DNA of 37,522 nucleotides from Patulibacter americanus DSM 16676 (GTDB lineage: Bacteria; Actinomycetota; Thermoleophilia; Solirubrobacterales; Solirubrobacteraceae): contig NZ_ATUD01000022.1 of the NCBI RefSeq assembly GCF_000420025.1, forward strand, positions 1 to 37,522. Direction: 5' to 3'. The position numbers and the translations under genes were made by a program. Below the pieces are notes generated by a model. The model worked only from the letters and a program-made list of their open reading frames with translations, was not told the origin of the DNA and did not search any database. Below are positions 15,491-23,962 of this stretch, piece after piece (the stretch's first letter is position 1; every line of letters starts with the position of its first letter).

Positions 15491-16870
15491 CTACCGCGCC
15501 GCGCGCCCCGGAACCCGCCGTAGCTTCAGCGGCCCGTCCTGGACGTAGCGCGTGACCTGGCGGGCGAGGTAGCCGCCGTCGTCGGGGCCCTTGCCGGCGT
15601 AGAGGTCGCTGCGGACGCAGGCGCAGGTGTCGTTGGGGAACGCCGAGCCGAAGAGGACGGCGGCGACACCGGCGTCGCGGTAGGCCTTCAGCAGCGGGCG
15701 GCCCTTGCGGCCCAGGAGGGTCTGGACCTTGTCGTCTCGGTAGTGGCCCGGCTTGTCCGTCATGACCTTCGAGACCGTGTTGCCCGGCGGGACCTGCCAG
15801 AGGATCCCGGCGCGCCCCGTCGCCCGCAGCACGAGCGAGACGTACTCGGCGTGGCGGGCGTAGTTGTCGCGGGTCCACCAGGCGTCGGCGCGGGCGACCC
15901 CGTCGACCTGCTCCTGGTAGCCGGCGTCGCGGTTGGCGTACTCGAACGTCATGACGTCGAACGGGCGGCCGAGGGCGCGCCAGAAGCGGACGGAGGACGC
16001 CGCCATCGTGCGGATCTGGGCGGCGTCGGGGTCCGAGCCGACGATGTCCTTGTTCGTGCCCCAGATGCTCACGGGGTAGGCGAGCAGCACGTCCGGCGCG
16101 ACCTGGTCGCGGATCCGGCTCACGAGCTGGGCGAACCCGGTGAGCGTGTTCGGCAGCCCGGCGGCCGCGGGGTCGGTGCCCTGGATCTGGGTCGTCGTGT
16201 CGACGTCGCCGCGCTCCTGCTGGACGTAGCCCCACAGGTCCGGCTCGACCTGCAGGACGGGGGCCCGCCCGCCCCGGCCGCCCGCGCCGCCGCCGTCGGC
16301 CGTCGACTGACCCAGCCGCGTGAGGGCCAGGCGCAGGTCGGCGACGACGGCCTTCATGGTGGTGGGGTCCGCCAGGCCCTTCAGGACCTTCTGCGGCTCC
16401 TTCTCCTCCTGCGCCGCCGGCGGCGTCTCCTGCAGGACGTAGTAGGAGAGGAACGGGACGGTGTCGTTGGCGAGCGAGTCCTTGGCGTAGGCGGTGGCGA
16501 ACGAGCCGTCGCCGGTGCGCCACGCGTCCCACGAGCCCTCGGTGCCGGCCCCGCCGGAGAGGTAGTGCCAGCGCACGCCGAAGGGGGCGCGGGCGCCCAG
16601 CGCCTTCGCGCCGTCCTCGGGGTCGACGAGCCCGATCTGCAGGGTCGACGGCCAGCGGCGCGTCGGCGCGCTCACCGGCGTGGTGGCCGGGCGGGAGGGC
16701 GCCGGGCCCGCACCGTCACGGCTGCCGGACGGACCGGGGGCGGCGGCCACGCCGGGCGGCGGCGGGCCCTCTGAGGCGGACGCGGGAGGCTTCACGCCCC
16801 CGCAGCCGCAGAGCAGCGCGAGGAGGGTGACCGCGACTGCCGCCCGGGGGAGGCGACGCCGCACGCTCAC
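15491..16870 (-). CDS. Predicted TIM-barrel (glycoside-hydrolase-like) lipoprotein
   Basis: The 459-residue protein has a basic N-terminus, a hydrophobic stretch and a lipobox-like LLCGC with lipidated Cys23. A Pro/Ser/Ala linker to about residue 70 is followed by one large domain. Alternating strands with acidic ends (PFLSYYV, VLQVEPDLWGYVQ, VLLAYPVSIWG, VMTFEYANRD, GILWQVPPGN, AAVLFGSAFPN) suggest a beta/alpha barrel, and the Glu in VEPDLWG and in TFEYANRD would suit a catalytic pair. This is inference from pattern; I cannot assign a GH family. It is the last gene of the minus-strand cluster, 55 bp after the previous stop, and would act on or trim the polysaccharide outside the membrane. 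The start is GTG 16870. Confidence 0.75.
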   Translation of the reverse strand: MSVRRRLPRAAVAVTLLALLCGCGGVKPPASASEGPPPPGVAAAPGPSGSRDGAGPAPSRPATTPVSAPTRRWPSTLQIGLVDPEDGAKALGARAPFGVRWHYLSGGAGTEGSWDAWRTGDGSFATAYAKDSLANDTVPFLSYYVLQETPPAAQEEKEPQKVLKGLADPTTMKAVVADLRLALTRLGQSTADGGGAGGRGGRAPVLQVEPDLWGYVQQERGDVDTTTQIQGTDPAAAGLPNTLTGFAQLVSRIRDQVAPDVLLAYPVSIWGTNKDIVGSDPDAAQIRTMAASSVRFWRALGRPFDVMTFEYANRDAGYQEQVDGVARADAWWTRDNYARHAEYVSLVLRATGRAGILWQVPPGNTVSKVMTDKPGHYRDDKVQTLLGRKGRPLLKAYRDAGVAAVLFGSAFPNDTCACVRSDLYAGKGPDDGGYLARQVTRYVQDGPLKLRRVPGRAAR

Positions 16871-16925
16871 CGGCGGGCCTGGCGGGGGTCGGCGGCGAAG
16901 GCCGCTGCGGGGGGCACGTGGGGGA

Positions 16926-18419
16926 TCACGGAGCGCTCGGGGAGTTGATGCCGGGGATGCCGCCGCTCGGGGCGGACGGCGCGGCGGGGGACGGGACGGG
17001 GGCCGACCCCGGGTCCGTGGTCGTCGCGGACGGCGTCGGCAGGTTGAACAGGCGGCGGTAGCGGGTGATGGTGTTCGCCGACAGTCCGGCGAGGTTGCGG
17101 TCGCGGGCCAGCGAGGCGTTGCGGTCCAACAGCCGCGTCAGCAGCCCGCGGGCGGCGGCGCCGCGCATGGTGCGTAGGTCGCCGTACAGGTAGACGGGCA
17201 GCGTGAGGGGGTAGGTCCCGTTGACGATCGTCTGCTGCGACGGGAACCGGCAGTCGGGCCGGCCGGTGCCGGAGGCGCGACGTCGCGGGTCGATCTCGAG
17301 CGGACGCAGCACGTCGCTGTGGGACTCGTAGAACGGGTAGGACACGACGGCGAGACGGCCGGGGGCCAGCGCGGCGGCGAGGCGCTCCTGGCGGTACGTC
17401 TCGCCGGCGCGGCGGATCGTCTGCCGCACGGTGCGCTCGGCCTCGCGGCGCGCCGCGCGCTTGGCGGCGTTCACGCGGCGGGCGTTGCGGGCCTCGAGCG
17501 CCTCGGGGTCCGCGACGGTGACCCGCTCCGCGCGGCGGCGGCGGTTCTCGACCTCGATCTGGGCGACGACCTTGCGGGCCGCGGCCGCCTCGGCGCGCCG
17601 GACGGTGGCCGAGCTCGCGGCGCGGCGCTGGGTCGCCAGGCGCTCCTCGTACGAGCTCTGGGCCGCGTCGAGGGCCTCGAGCCGGTCCTCGTTGGTCACG
17701 AAGCGGCTGAGCCGGTTCTCCGTGGAGTAGGTCTCGAGGTCGTCGCGGAAGTCGGCGCGGACCGTCGTGCCGACGGGGCGCCCGAGCGCCACGGTGCCCA
17801 GCACGAGGTTGACCGTGTCGGGGGTCGGCAGGGCGCCGACGGAGAACGGGTGGTTGCCGAACCCGATCTGCTGCCAGCCCCTGACCCTCGACCCGCGGGC
17901 GAGCAGGGAGCGCACGCCGCCGAGGGTCAGGCAGTCGCCGCCGATGTCCTGCCCGTTCTGCGTGACGAGGACGGCGGTCGCGTACGCGACGATCATCGGC
18001 TGCTCGACCTGCAGGCCGTTGGCCTCGCACTGCGCGAGCTCGGCGCCCGTGATCCGGCGGGCGCTCTGCAGCAGGTCGGTGCGGCCGGCGCAGAGGTCGG
18101 AGAAGCCCTCGTCGGGTGTGTTGACGGTCACCCGGAACGACGTGGCGGTGCCGCTGCTGCGCACGCTGCGAACGGCGTTGTCGACGATCGTGCGCGGCCG
18201 GCGGACGGAGACGGCGAGCTCGTCGCCGTCGCGGGTCGGGAGCGCGGCGCGGCGGCTGGCGACCGCGGCGGCGTCCTGCTTCTCGCGGACCTCGCGGGCG
18301 GAGACGGCCTGCTGGTCGTCGCGGACGATGTCGGCGCTCGTGTCGACCCCGCAGCCCGCGGCGGCGAGGGCCGAGACGGCGAGGAGCGAGACGGGGAGCG
18401 CGCGGCGGGAGGAGCGCAT
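16926..18419 (-). CDS. PstS-like substrate-binding lipoprotein with coiled-coil insertion
   Basis: The 497-residue protein has a lipobox SALAAAGC with Cys23. Residues about 90-220 resemble the phosphate-binding (PstS, PBP-like) fold: GFSDLCAGRTDLLQSARRI, VAYATAVLVTQNG and CLTLGGVRSLL correspond to the family's GxxxFxxGxxDxxxxSRxI, AxDxxxVxVN and LxxxxxxxIW blocks. About 240-350 is a strongly charged Arg/Glu/Ala helix, predicted coiled coil, not found in ordinary PstS. The PstS-like pattern returns after it with YPFYESHSD and YPLTLPVYLYGDL, and a Pro/Ser tail ends the protein. Its ATG overlaps the upstream stop (TGATG). No PstCAB genes are present, so a role in phosphate import is unlikely; binding of polymer or an envelope scaffold role is more likely. 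Confidence 0.8.
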   Translation of the reverse strand: MRSSRRALPVSLLAVSALAAAGCGVDTSADIVRDDQQAVSAREVREKQDAAAVASRRAALPTRDGDELAVSVRRPRTIVDNAVRSVRSSGTATSFRVTVNTPDEGFSDLCAGRTDLLQSARRITGAELAQCEANGLQVEQPMIVAYATAVLVTQNGQDIGGDCLTLGGVRSLLARGSRVRGWQQIGFGNHPFSVGALPTPDTVNLVLGTVALGRPVGTTVRADFRDDLETYSTENRLSRFVTNEDRLEALDAAQSSYEERLATQRRAASSATVRRAEAAAARKVVAQIEVENRRRRAERVTVADPEALEARNARRVNAAKRAARREAERTVRQTIRRAGETYRQERLAAALAPGRLAVVSYPFYESHSDVLRPLEIDPRRRASGTGRPDCRFPSQQTIVNGTYPLTLPVYLYGDLRTMRGAAARGLLTRLLDRNASLARDRNLAGLSANTITRYRRLFNLPTPSATTTDPGSAPVPSPAAPSAPSGGIPGINSPSAP

Positions 18420-19525
18420 CACTTGGCCTCCGGCGGGGCGGCGGAATCGGTGCGCCGGCGGCCGAGCGGGAGCACGTCGAAGTCGGTGAGCTTGAGCTCG
18501 CTCAGCGCGTTCTCGCGCAGGTAGCCGACGTAGTTGCCGTTGCGCTGGGCGTAGAGGGTCGGGGCGTTGGCGCGGTCGACGACGATCGCACCGTAGGTGT
18601 AGAGCGCCTGAGCGACGGTCAGGGCGCCCGGGTTGCGGCTGCGGCTGGTGCTCGCGCTGCGCTGCAGGCGGGTCAGGGCCTCGCCGCGCAGGCGCAGCCG
18701 CGCGCCCTCCGGGATCGCCTTCGTGCGGCTCGCGAGCCCGTTGGTGGTGGACGCGGGCGCGACGAAGACGTCGGACGCCGGCCCCGGGATCGCGATGGCC
18801 AGCGCGTGCGGGATCCGGCCGGCGCGCAGCTCGCGCGGGCGGATCAGGCCGGCCAGCATCGGCAGGCCGGAGCCGCGGATGCTCGGCGTGCGGTCGGCGA
18901 GGGTCGCCGACACGGGGCCGACCCCGCTGCCGTCCAGCCGCCACTTGCGGGCGAACGCGTACGACAGCGTGTTGCCGGCGCGCCGGGCGCGCCACAGGTC
19001 CCAGACGGTCTTGTTCGCCTCGTCGACGAGCACGAGCCAGCCGTCGTGGCCGGGGTCCGGCACGGCGTCGGAGCCGAGGCGCAGCGTGTCGGGCGGCGGG
19101 TCGCCGACCTTGCCGCAGCGGCTCTGGCGGCAGATGAGCTTGACGGGCGAGCCGTTCCCGACGCCGTAGACGCCGGGCGCCCAGCCCGTCAGGTTGATCG
19201 CCAGGTTGCGGCGGGTCAGGCGGCTCTGGAGGTACGTCTGCTCCGACTCGTCGACGGGCTGGCGTGCCGACACGCGGATCATCGCGGCGGAGTTCGGGTC
19301 GGCGGGCAGGCTCTGCACCTGGGCGTTCCACGGGCTCGAGCTGTCGAACGGGTTGCGTCCGCCGAGGTCGGCGCCGCCGGCCGCGGCGCCCGTGGCCGCC
19401 GTGCGCGCGGCGGGCGTGCCGCCGACGGTCACGGTCTTCGTGGGCTCGGCCGTGCCGCAGGCCGCGAGCGCGAGGGTGGTGCCGGCCGCGGCGAGCGCCG
19501 CGGCGGTGCGGAGGAGCGGGGTCAC
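18419..19525 (-). CDS. Conserved lipoprotein of unknown function (SSPWN family)
   Basis: The 368-residue protein has a signal sequence and lipobox LALAAC (Cys23), an Ala/Thr/Gly linker, then a domain starting GGRNPFDSSSPWNAQVQSLP. Further landmarks are DGWLVLVDEANKTVWDLWRA, RGSGLPMLAGLIRPRELRAG and ALYTYGAIVVDRAN. I recall this combination from secreted proteins of Thermoleophilia and Streptomyces, without an assigned function; the late segments might form an enzyme-like beta fold. Start GTG 19525 overlaps the upstream stop (GTGA), and the stop shares a base with the downstream start. Its place between a membrane glycosyltransferase and a binding lipoprotein suggests an extracytoplasmic step in polysaccharide handling. 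Confidence 0.75.
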   Translation of the reverse strand: MTPLLRTAAALAAAGTTLALAACGTAEPTKTVTVGGTPAARTAATGAAAGGADLGGRNPFDSSSPWNAQVQSLPADPNSAAMIRVSARQPVDESEQTYLQSRLTRRNLAINLTGWAPGVYGVGNGSPVKLICRQSRCGKVGDPPPDTLRLGSDAVPDPGHDGWLVLVDEANKTVWDLWRARRAGNTLSYAFARKWRLDGSGVGPVSATLADRTPSIRGSGLPMLAGLIRPRELRAGRIPHALAIAIPGPASDVFVAPASTTNGLASRTKAIPEGARLRLRGEALTRLQRSASTSRSRNPGALTVAQALYTYGAIVVDRANAPTLYAQRNGNYVGYLRENALSELKLTDFDVLPLGRRRTDSAAPPEAK

Positions 19526-21516
19526 GGAACGGGGGTGAGGATCGGGGCGTCGAGGCCGTCGGTGCCCGCATCGTCGGCCGGGGCGGTCTCGTCCTGCCCG
19601 GCCGCGTCCGCGTCGCCCGCGGAGGTACCGGGGGTGGCGGCGGTCCCGTCGGACGATGACGTGCCGGGGTCGGCGGCCGCGCCGGCTCCACCCGTCGAGC
19701 CGGTCGCGCCCTCGGCGCCGTCGGTGGCTCCGGTGGCGCCCGGCGTGCCGGTCGCCCCGGTCCCGCCCGTCGTCCCGCCGGCGCCGTTGCCCGCGGCGGC
19801 CGCGTCCATGGCGTCCTGGGCCTTCTTGGCCGCGATCTTGGGGTCGGTGCCGGCCACGGAGAGCAGCACGTAGCGGCCGGCCGCGAAGACGCGCTGCAGG
19901 CCGGGCTGGCCCCCGGCGGCGGCCTTGGGGTACAGCTCGTTGATGCTGCCGTCCTTCGCGCCGCGGGCGACGACGATGTAGTCGACCTTGCCCCACGGGT
20001 TGCGCAGCACGCGCAGGAACGGCCCGTCGCCCTGGTCGACACGGTCGAGGAACACCTCGGGGCGGCCCGTCAACAGGATCACGCCGCCGGTGGTGGCGTT
20101 GTCGGCCAGGACGGAGTTGCCCCGCGTGCCCGCGAGGACCTTGATGAACGCGGCCATCCGCTGCTCGGGGCCGACGCCGACGGAGTAGCCGCCGCGGGAC
20201 GACGTGCCCTCCTGGTCCTGCTGCGTGAGGACGCCGCGGACGAACGCCTGCTCGAGGTTCTGGTACGGGTAGCGGTCCATCGCCAGGGCGGCGATCGGGA
20301 TCGCGGCGATCAGCGCGGCGAACGCCATGAACTGCCCGATCCCGCCGTGCGTGCGCACGAGCCAGGCCGCGGCGGCGATGCCGAGGACCATGAGCGGGAG
20401 CGCGGAGCGGATCGTGAGCAGCGAGACGTCGTCGTGGATGAGCGCGTTGCCGACGACCACGAGCACGCCCGTGACGAGCAGGAACAGCTGGCCGCCGGCG
20501 ATGCGGTCGTCGTCCTGCGAGCGCCGCCACACGAGCCCGACGAGCGAGAGCAGCGCCACGGGCGCGACGCCGAGGAGCAGCTCTCCGAGGCTCTTGAGGA
20601 CCGCCTCGGCGTCGGCCGGCTGCGTGCGGCTGTCGGAGCTGACGCCGCCGAAGGGCTGCGCGTCGAGCACCCAGCCGAACGGCTCGCCGGTGATCATCAC
20701 GCACGCCAGCACCCAGATCAGCAGCGCGGCGGCGATCGGGGCGAGCATGGTGACGAGCAGGCCCTCGCGCTCGTCGTTGTCGGCGTTGCGGGCCGCGAGC
20801 ACCACGCTGGCGACGACCGCGACGGCGAGCGCCCACCAGATGAACCCGAAGCGCGACATCGCCATGAGGGCGAGCCCGAGCCCGACACCGGCGACGAAGC
20901 GTGGCTGGTCCTCGACGATCCAGGTGAAGACGAAGTAGATCGTCGCGGCCAGCGCGGCCAGGTAGATCATGTCCGGCATCCCGACGCCGGCGTAGAAGAG
21001 CCAGAGCGGGTTGAGCGCGATCAGCACGGTCATCGCCACGCGCCGCAGCAGCGGGATCCCGCAGCGGGCCATGGTGCGGTGGAGCATCGTCAGCGTCAGC
21101 GCGCCCCAGAACCCGGAGGCGATGGGCAGCGCGACGAGCCCCGAGGCCAGCGGCTTGACGATCGCGAAGGGCAGCAGGCCGACGGTCTGCAGCGGCGGGC
21201 CGGTGAAGCCGACGGCCGCGAGCTTGGCCGGGTCGTTGTGCCACACGTAGAACGCGCGGCTCATGAGGTTCATCGCGTCCGAGGGGACGATGTGCTGCAT
21301 CACGACGGCGCGGTAGCCGATCGCGGCGAACACGGCCCAGGCGAACAGGAAGACGAGCAGGGTCTCGAACCGCCGCGTCTCGACGGGCGCCGGGACGTCG
21401 TCGGGGCGGCGGTGCGACTCGCCACCGTCGACCGGCTCGGGCGGCGCGGGCGCGGCCGGCAGCAGCCGCGCGACGGGGCGCGACGGGACGGGCAGCTGCG
21501 GCGCGTCGACGCTCAC
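19522..21516 (-). CDS. GT-C-like polytopic membrane protein with collagen-like tail
   Basis: The 664-residue protein has a Pro-rich cytoplasmic N-terminus, then about eleven hydrophobic helices between residues 50 and 435. The first extracytoplasmic loop contains IVPSDAMNLMSRAF with Asp80 in the position used by GT-C (PMT/ArnT-like) glycosyltransferases for catalysis. A soluble domain of about 140 residues follows (SVLADNATTGGVILLTGRPE, VDYIVVARGA, GRYVLLSVAG), then a tail from about 577 rich in Gly-x-Thr/Ala triplets resembling collagen. I infer a lipid-linked sugar transferase or a polymer handling protein; the GT-C call rests on topology and one motif. Start GTG 21516 overlaps the stop of the MshEN-glycosyltransferase gene (GTGA), so the two proteins are probably made together. 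Confidence 0.82.
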   Translation of the reverse strand: MSVDAPQLPVPSRPVARLLPAAPAPPEPVDGGESHRRPDDVPAPVETRRFETLLVFLFAWAVFAAIGYRAVVMQHIVPSDAMNLMSRAFYVWHNDPAKLAAVGFTGPPLQTVGLLPFAIVKPLASGLVALPIASGFWGALTLTMLHRTMARCGIPLLRRVAMTVLIALNPLWLFYAGVGMPDMIYLAALAATIYFVFTWIVEDQPRFVAGVGLGLALMAMSRFGFIWWALAVAVVASVVLAARNADNDEREGLLVTMLAPIAAALLIWVLACVMITGEPFGWVLDAQPFGGVSSDSRTQPADAEAVLKSLGELLLGVAPVALLSLVGLVWRRSQDDDRIAGGQLFLLVTGVLVVVGNALIHDDVSLLTIRSALPLMVLGIAAAAWLVRTHGGIGQFMAFAALIAAIPIAALAMDRYPYQNLEQAFVRGVLTQQDQEGTSSRGGYSVGVGPEQRMAAFIKVLAGTRGNSVLADNATTGGVILLTGRPEVFLDRVDQGDGPFLRVLRNPWGKVDYIVVARGAKDGSINELYPKAAAGGQPGLQRVFAAGRYVLLSVAGTDPKIAAKKAQDAMDAAAAGNGAGGTTGGTGATGTPGATGATDGAEGATGSTGGAGAAADPGTSSSDGTAATPGTSAGDADAAGQDETAPADDAGTDGLDAPILTPVP

Positions 21517-23759
21517 GAGCTCTTCCCGGCGCCGACCTGCGGCGCGGCCGCGGGCGTCTCATGGTGGCTCGCGTCGAGCCCGTGCTCCGTCTTCTCCCAG
21601 TAGAAGGGGTTGACGATCAGCTGCCAGAAGCCCTTCCAGGCGGCGATCGACATGAAGCCCCAGTAGATCGGGGAGAACAGCGCGTGGCGGACGAGGCGGA
21701 AGTACCCGCGGTGGATCGTGCCCGCGATGTTCGCGTAGATGAAGACGAAGTTGCCGATCACGAGCTGCGCGATGGCGGCGTAGAAGACGAAGCCCGGGAA
21801 GAGCTGCCGGATCACGTCCCACTGCGTGAGCGTGAAGAGCGTCGTCAGACCCCAGAAGATGGGGTTGATGAGGAACGTCAGCGTGCCGCCGATGACGAGC
21901 TGGAACGAGATGAAGCCCTTCGGCCCCATCTGGCGCCACAGCCGCACCGGGTTGCGCATGTGCACGAGGTACGTCTGGAGGTAGCCCTTGATCCAGCGCG
22001 AGCGCTGGCGGATCCAGTTCGGGAGGTCCGAGTTGGCCTCCTCGTACGTCGTCGAGTCGATGACGGCGGTGGAGAGGCCGGCCTTGTGCAGGCGGATGCC
22101 GAGGTCGGCGTCCTCCGTCACGTTGTACGGGTCCCACGCACCGAGCTTGAGCAGCTCGGCCGTCTTGAAGTGGTTCGACGTGCCGCCGAGCGGGATCGGC
22201 GCGTTCGCGCTGTCCAGGCCGGGGAGCATGAGGTCGAACCACATGGAGTACTCCGTGGTGAACCAGCGCGTCAGCAGGTTCTGCTCGGAGTTGAAGTAGT
22301 TGAGCTTCGCCTGGATGCAGGCGACGGTCTCCGGCGACTTGCGGAACGCGGCGATCGCGCGCTTGAGCTGGTCCGGTGCGGCGCGGTCCTCGGCGTCGTA
22401 GATCACCGTGATCTCGCCCGTGGCCTGCAGCAGGCCGTAGTTGCAGGCCTTCGGCTTCGTCTGCGGCAGGCTCGTCGGGACGATGACGAGGTGGAAGTGC
22501 GGCGGCAGGTCGAGGGAGCGGATCGCGTCGATCGTCTCGTCGTCCTCCTCCTCGCAGAGCAGGCGCACGTCCAGCTTGTGCATCGGGTAGTCCAGGCTGT
22601 GCACGCCGCGGACGAGCTGCGGGACGACCGCGGCCTCGCGGAACAGCGGGACGAGGATCGTGTAGACGGGCAGCTCGGTGTCGTCGAGGGCCGCGACCTC
22701 CTCCTCCGTCACGTGGATGCCGGCGTGGGCGCCGAGGCTGCCGAGCACGAGCCGCAGCTTGTAGAGCGACACGGCCAGGTGGAAGATGCCGAGGATGCCG
22801 ACGAGGACCGTGACGGTCATGATCGGCCAGAAGACGGCGTTGACCGCGATCGCGATGCCGAGGAGCACGAAGAAGCCGATCTGGGGCTTCGTGAACACGA
22901 CGTGGCCGGAGTCGTCCGGCGTGGTCTCGCGCAGGAGCGAGGTGGCGGTGCGCGAGTAGGACTCGCGGTTCATCCGCTGCTGCAGCAGGTCGATGGCGCT
23001 GGCCTGCGCGAGCAGCTCGCGCGGCTCGAGCGTGGTCGTCGCCTGGATCCGCGCGCGGGCGTCCGGCGAGAGCACGTCGGGCGTGGCGATCCAGAGGACG
23101 GACCCGCGGACGAGCAGCGGCACGATGCGCAGCTCGCGCTGCAGCGGCTCGGGGATCTGCTCGAGCGCCTCGGCCTCGGGCTCGATCGCGCCGAGGTCGA
23201 CGGCGACGATGCCGTGCAGCTCGGAGAGCGCGCGCAGCAGCTGCGCCTCGTCGAGCAGGCCGTCGTGGAGCAGCTGCTCGCCGAGGCGGGCGCCGGTGGC
23301 GCCCTGGTCGTGCAGCGCGGTGTCGACCTGCGCGGCGCTGACGGCACCCTGCGCGATCAGCACGTCGCCGAGCATGGACTGCCGGCGCGGGCGGTCCGTG
23401 GGCGCCGGGACGGGGATCTCGAAGCGCTCGTCGATCGCCTGCTCGAGCGCGTCGCCCGGGGCGACCTCGAGCCGGACGGGGTGCCCGAGCCGCATGCGCA
23501 GCCGGTCCTCGAGGTCGGGGTGCTGCGGGTTGGCGACCGCCACGGTCACCACGCCGTCGCGCAGGGCGATGGGCAGGGCGAGCAGGTCGCGGCAGGTGGC
23601 CTCGTCCAGCAGCTGGCTGACGAGCGGGCCGATCTCGCGCTGCGAGAGGTCGACGTACGCGAGCCCGTGTTGTTGCGCGGCGCGTCGGGCCCACGCCTCG
23701 GCGAGCGAGGTCGGGCCCTCGTCGCCGGGGTTGGGTGCCATCCGCAGTGGGCGGCTCAC
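21513..23759 (-). CDS. Membrane glycosyltransferase 2 with N-terminal c-di-GMP-type MshEN domain (NfrB-like)
   Basis: The 748-residue protein begins with a GspE-N-like domain (about 15-115). An MshEN pair follows: 24-residue motif 129-152 (LGDVLIAQG...ALHDQ), five-residue spacer GATGA, and 24-residue motif 158-181 (RLGEQLLHDGLL...LL..LSEL). The published MshEN c-di-GMP motif RLGxx(LVI)(LVI)xxG... has this 24-5-24 layout. Two helices (about 292-336) precede a GT2 domain with YDAEDRA (454-460), TEDADLG (548-554) and QRSRW (585-589), the D, TED and QxxRW signatures of processive synthases such as BcsA. More helices end the protein. E. coli NfrB has the same two domain types in reverse order and makes a c-di-GMP-dependent exopolysaccharide. 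Start GTG 23759 overlaps the upstream stop. Confidence 0.92.
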   Translation of the reverse strand: MSRPLRMAPNPGDEGPTSLAEAWARRAAQQHGLAYVDLSQREIGPLVSQLLDEATCRDLLALPIALRDGVVTVAVANPQHPDLEDRLRMRLGHPVRLEVAPGDALEQAIDERFEIPVPAPTDRPRRQSMLGDVLIAQGAVSAAQVDTALHDQGATGARLGEQLLHDGLLDEAQLLRALSELHGIVAVDLGAIEPEAEALEQIPEPLQRELRIVPLLVRGSVLWIATPDVLSPDARARIQATTTLEPRELLAQASAIDLLQQRMNRESYSRTATSLLRETTPDDSGHVVFTKPQIGFFVLLGIAIAVNAVFWPIMTVTVLVGILGIFHLAVSLYKLRLVLGSLGAHAGIHVTEEEVAALDDTELPVYTILVPLFREAAVVPQLVRGVHSLDYPMHKLDVRLLCEEEDDETIDAIRSLDLPPHFHLVIVPTSLPQTKPKACNYGLLQATGEITVIYDAEDRAAPDQLKRAIAAFRKSPETVACIQAKLNYFNSEQNLLTRWFTTEYSMWFDLMLPGLDSANAPIPLGGTSNHFKTAELLKLGAWDPYNVTEDADLGIRLHKAGLSTAVIDSTTYEEANSDLPNWIRQRSRWIKGYLQTYLVHMRNPVRLWRQMGPKGFISFQLVIGGTLTFLINPIFWGLTTLFTLTQWDVIRQLFPGFVFYAAIAQLVIGNFVFIYANIAGTIHRGYFRLVRHALFSPIYWGFMSIAAWKGFWQLIVNPFYWEKTEHGLDASHHETPAAAPQVGAGKSS

Positions 23760-23962
23760 GCCGGGGCCCCCTCGGGCTTGCCGGCGGGCTCGACGGCGGG
23801 CCGGGCGGCCGCCCGGGCCTTCGCCTTGCGCGAGAGCCGCTTGTGGTGCCAGGTCATGCCGAAGTAGGCCACGAGGATCACGATCGCCGGCGCCACGAGG
23901 AACACCGTGAAGAAGAGGGCGAAGAGCAGGGCGACGACCACCGCGGTGATCAGCGCCTTCAC
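23756..23962 (-). CDS. Small single-helix-region membrane protein
   Basis: The 68-residue protein has a hydrophobic N-terminal half (ALITAVVVALLFALFFTVFL and AIVILVAYFG, one long or two short helices) and a basic C-terminal half (KRLSRKAKARAAARP) ending in Pro/Ala/Gly. The start is GTG 23962, overlapping the upstream stop, and its own stop overlaps the GTG of the glycosyltransferase gene. Its position directly before the synthase suggests an accessory subunit, as small membrane proteins often accompany polysaccharide synthases. No family is recognised. Confidence 0.75.
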   Translation of the reverse strand: MKALITAVVVALLFALFFTVFLVAPAIVILVAYFGMTWHHKRLSRKAKARAAARPAVEPAGKPEGAPA

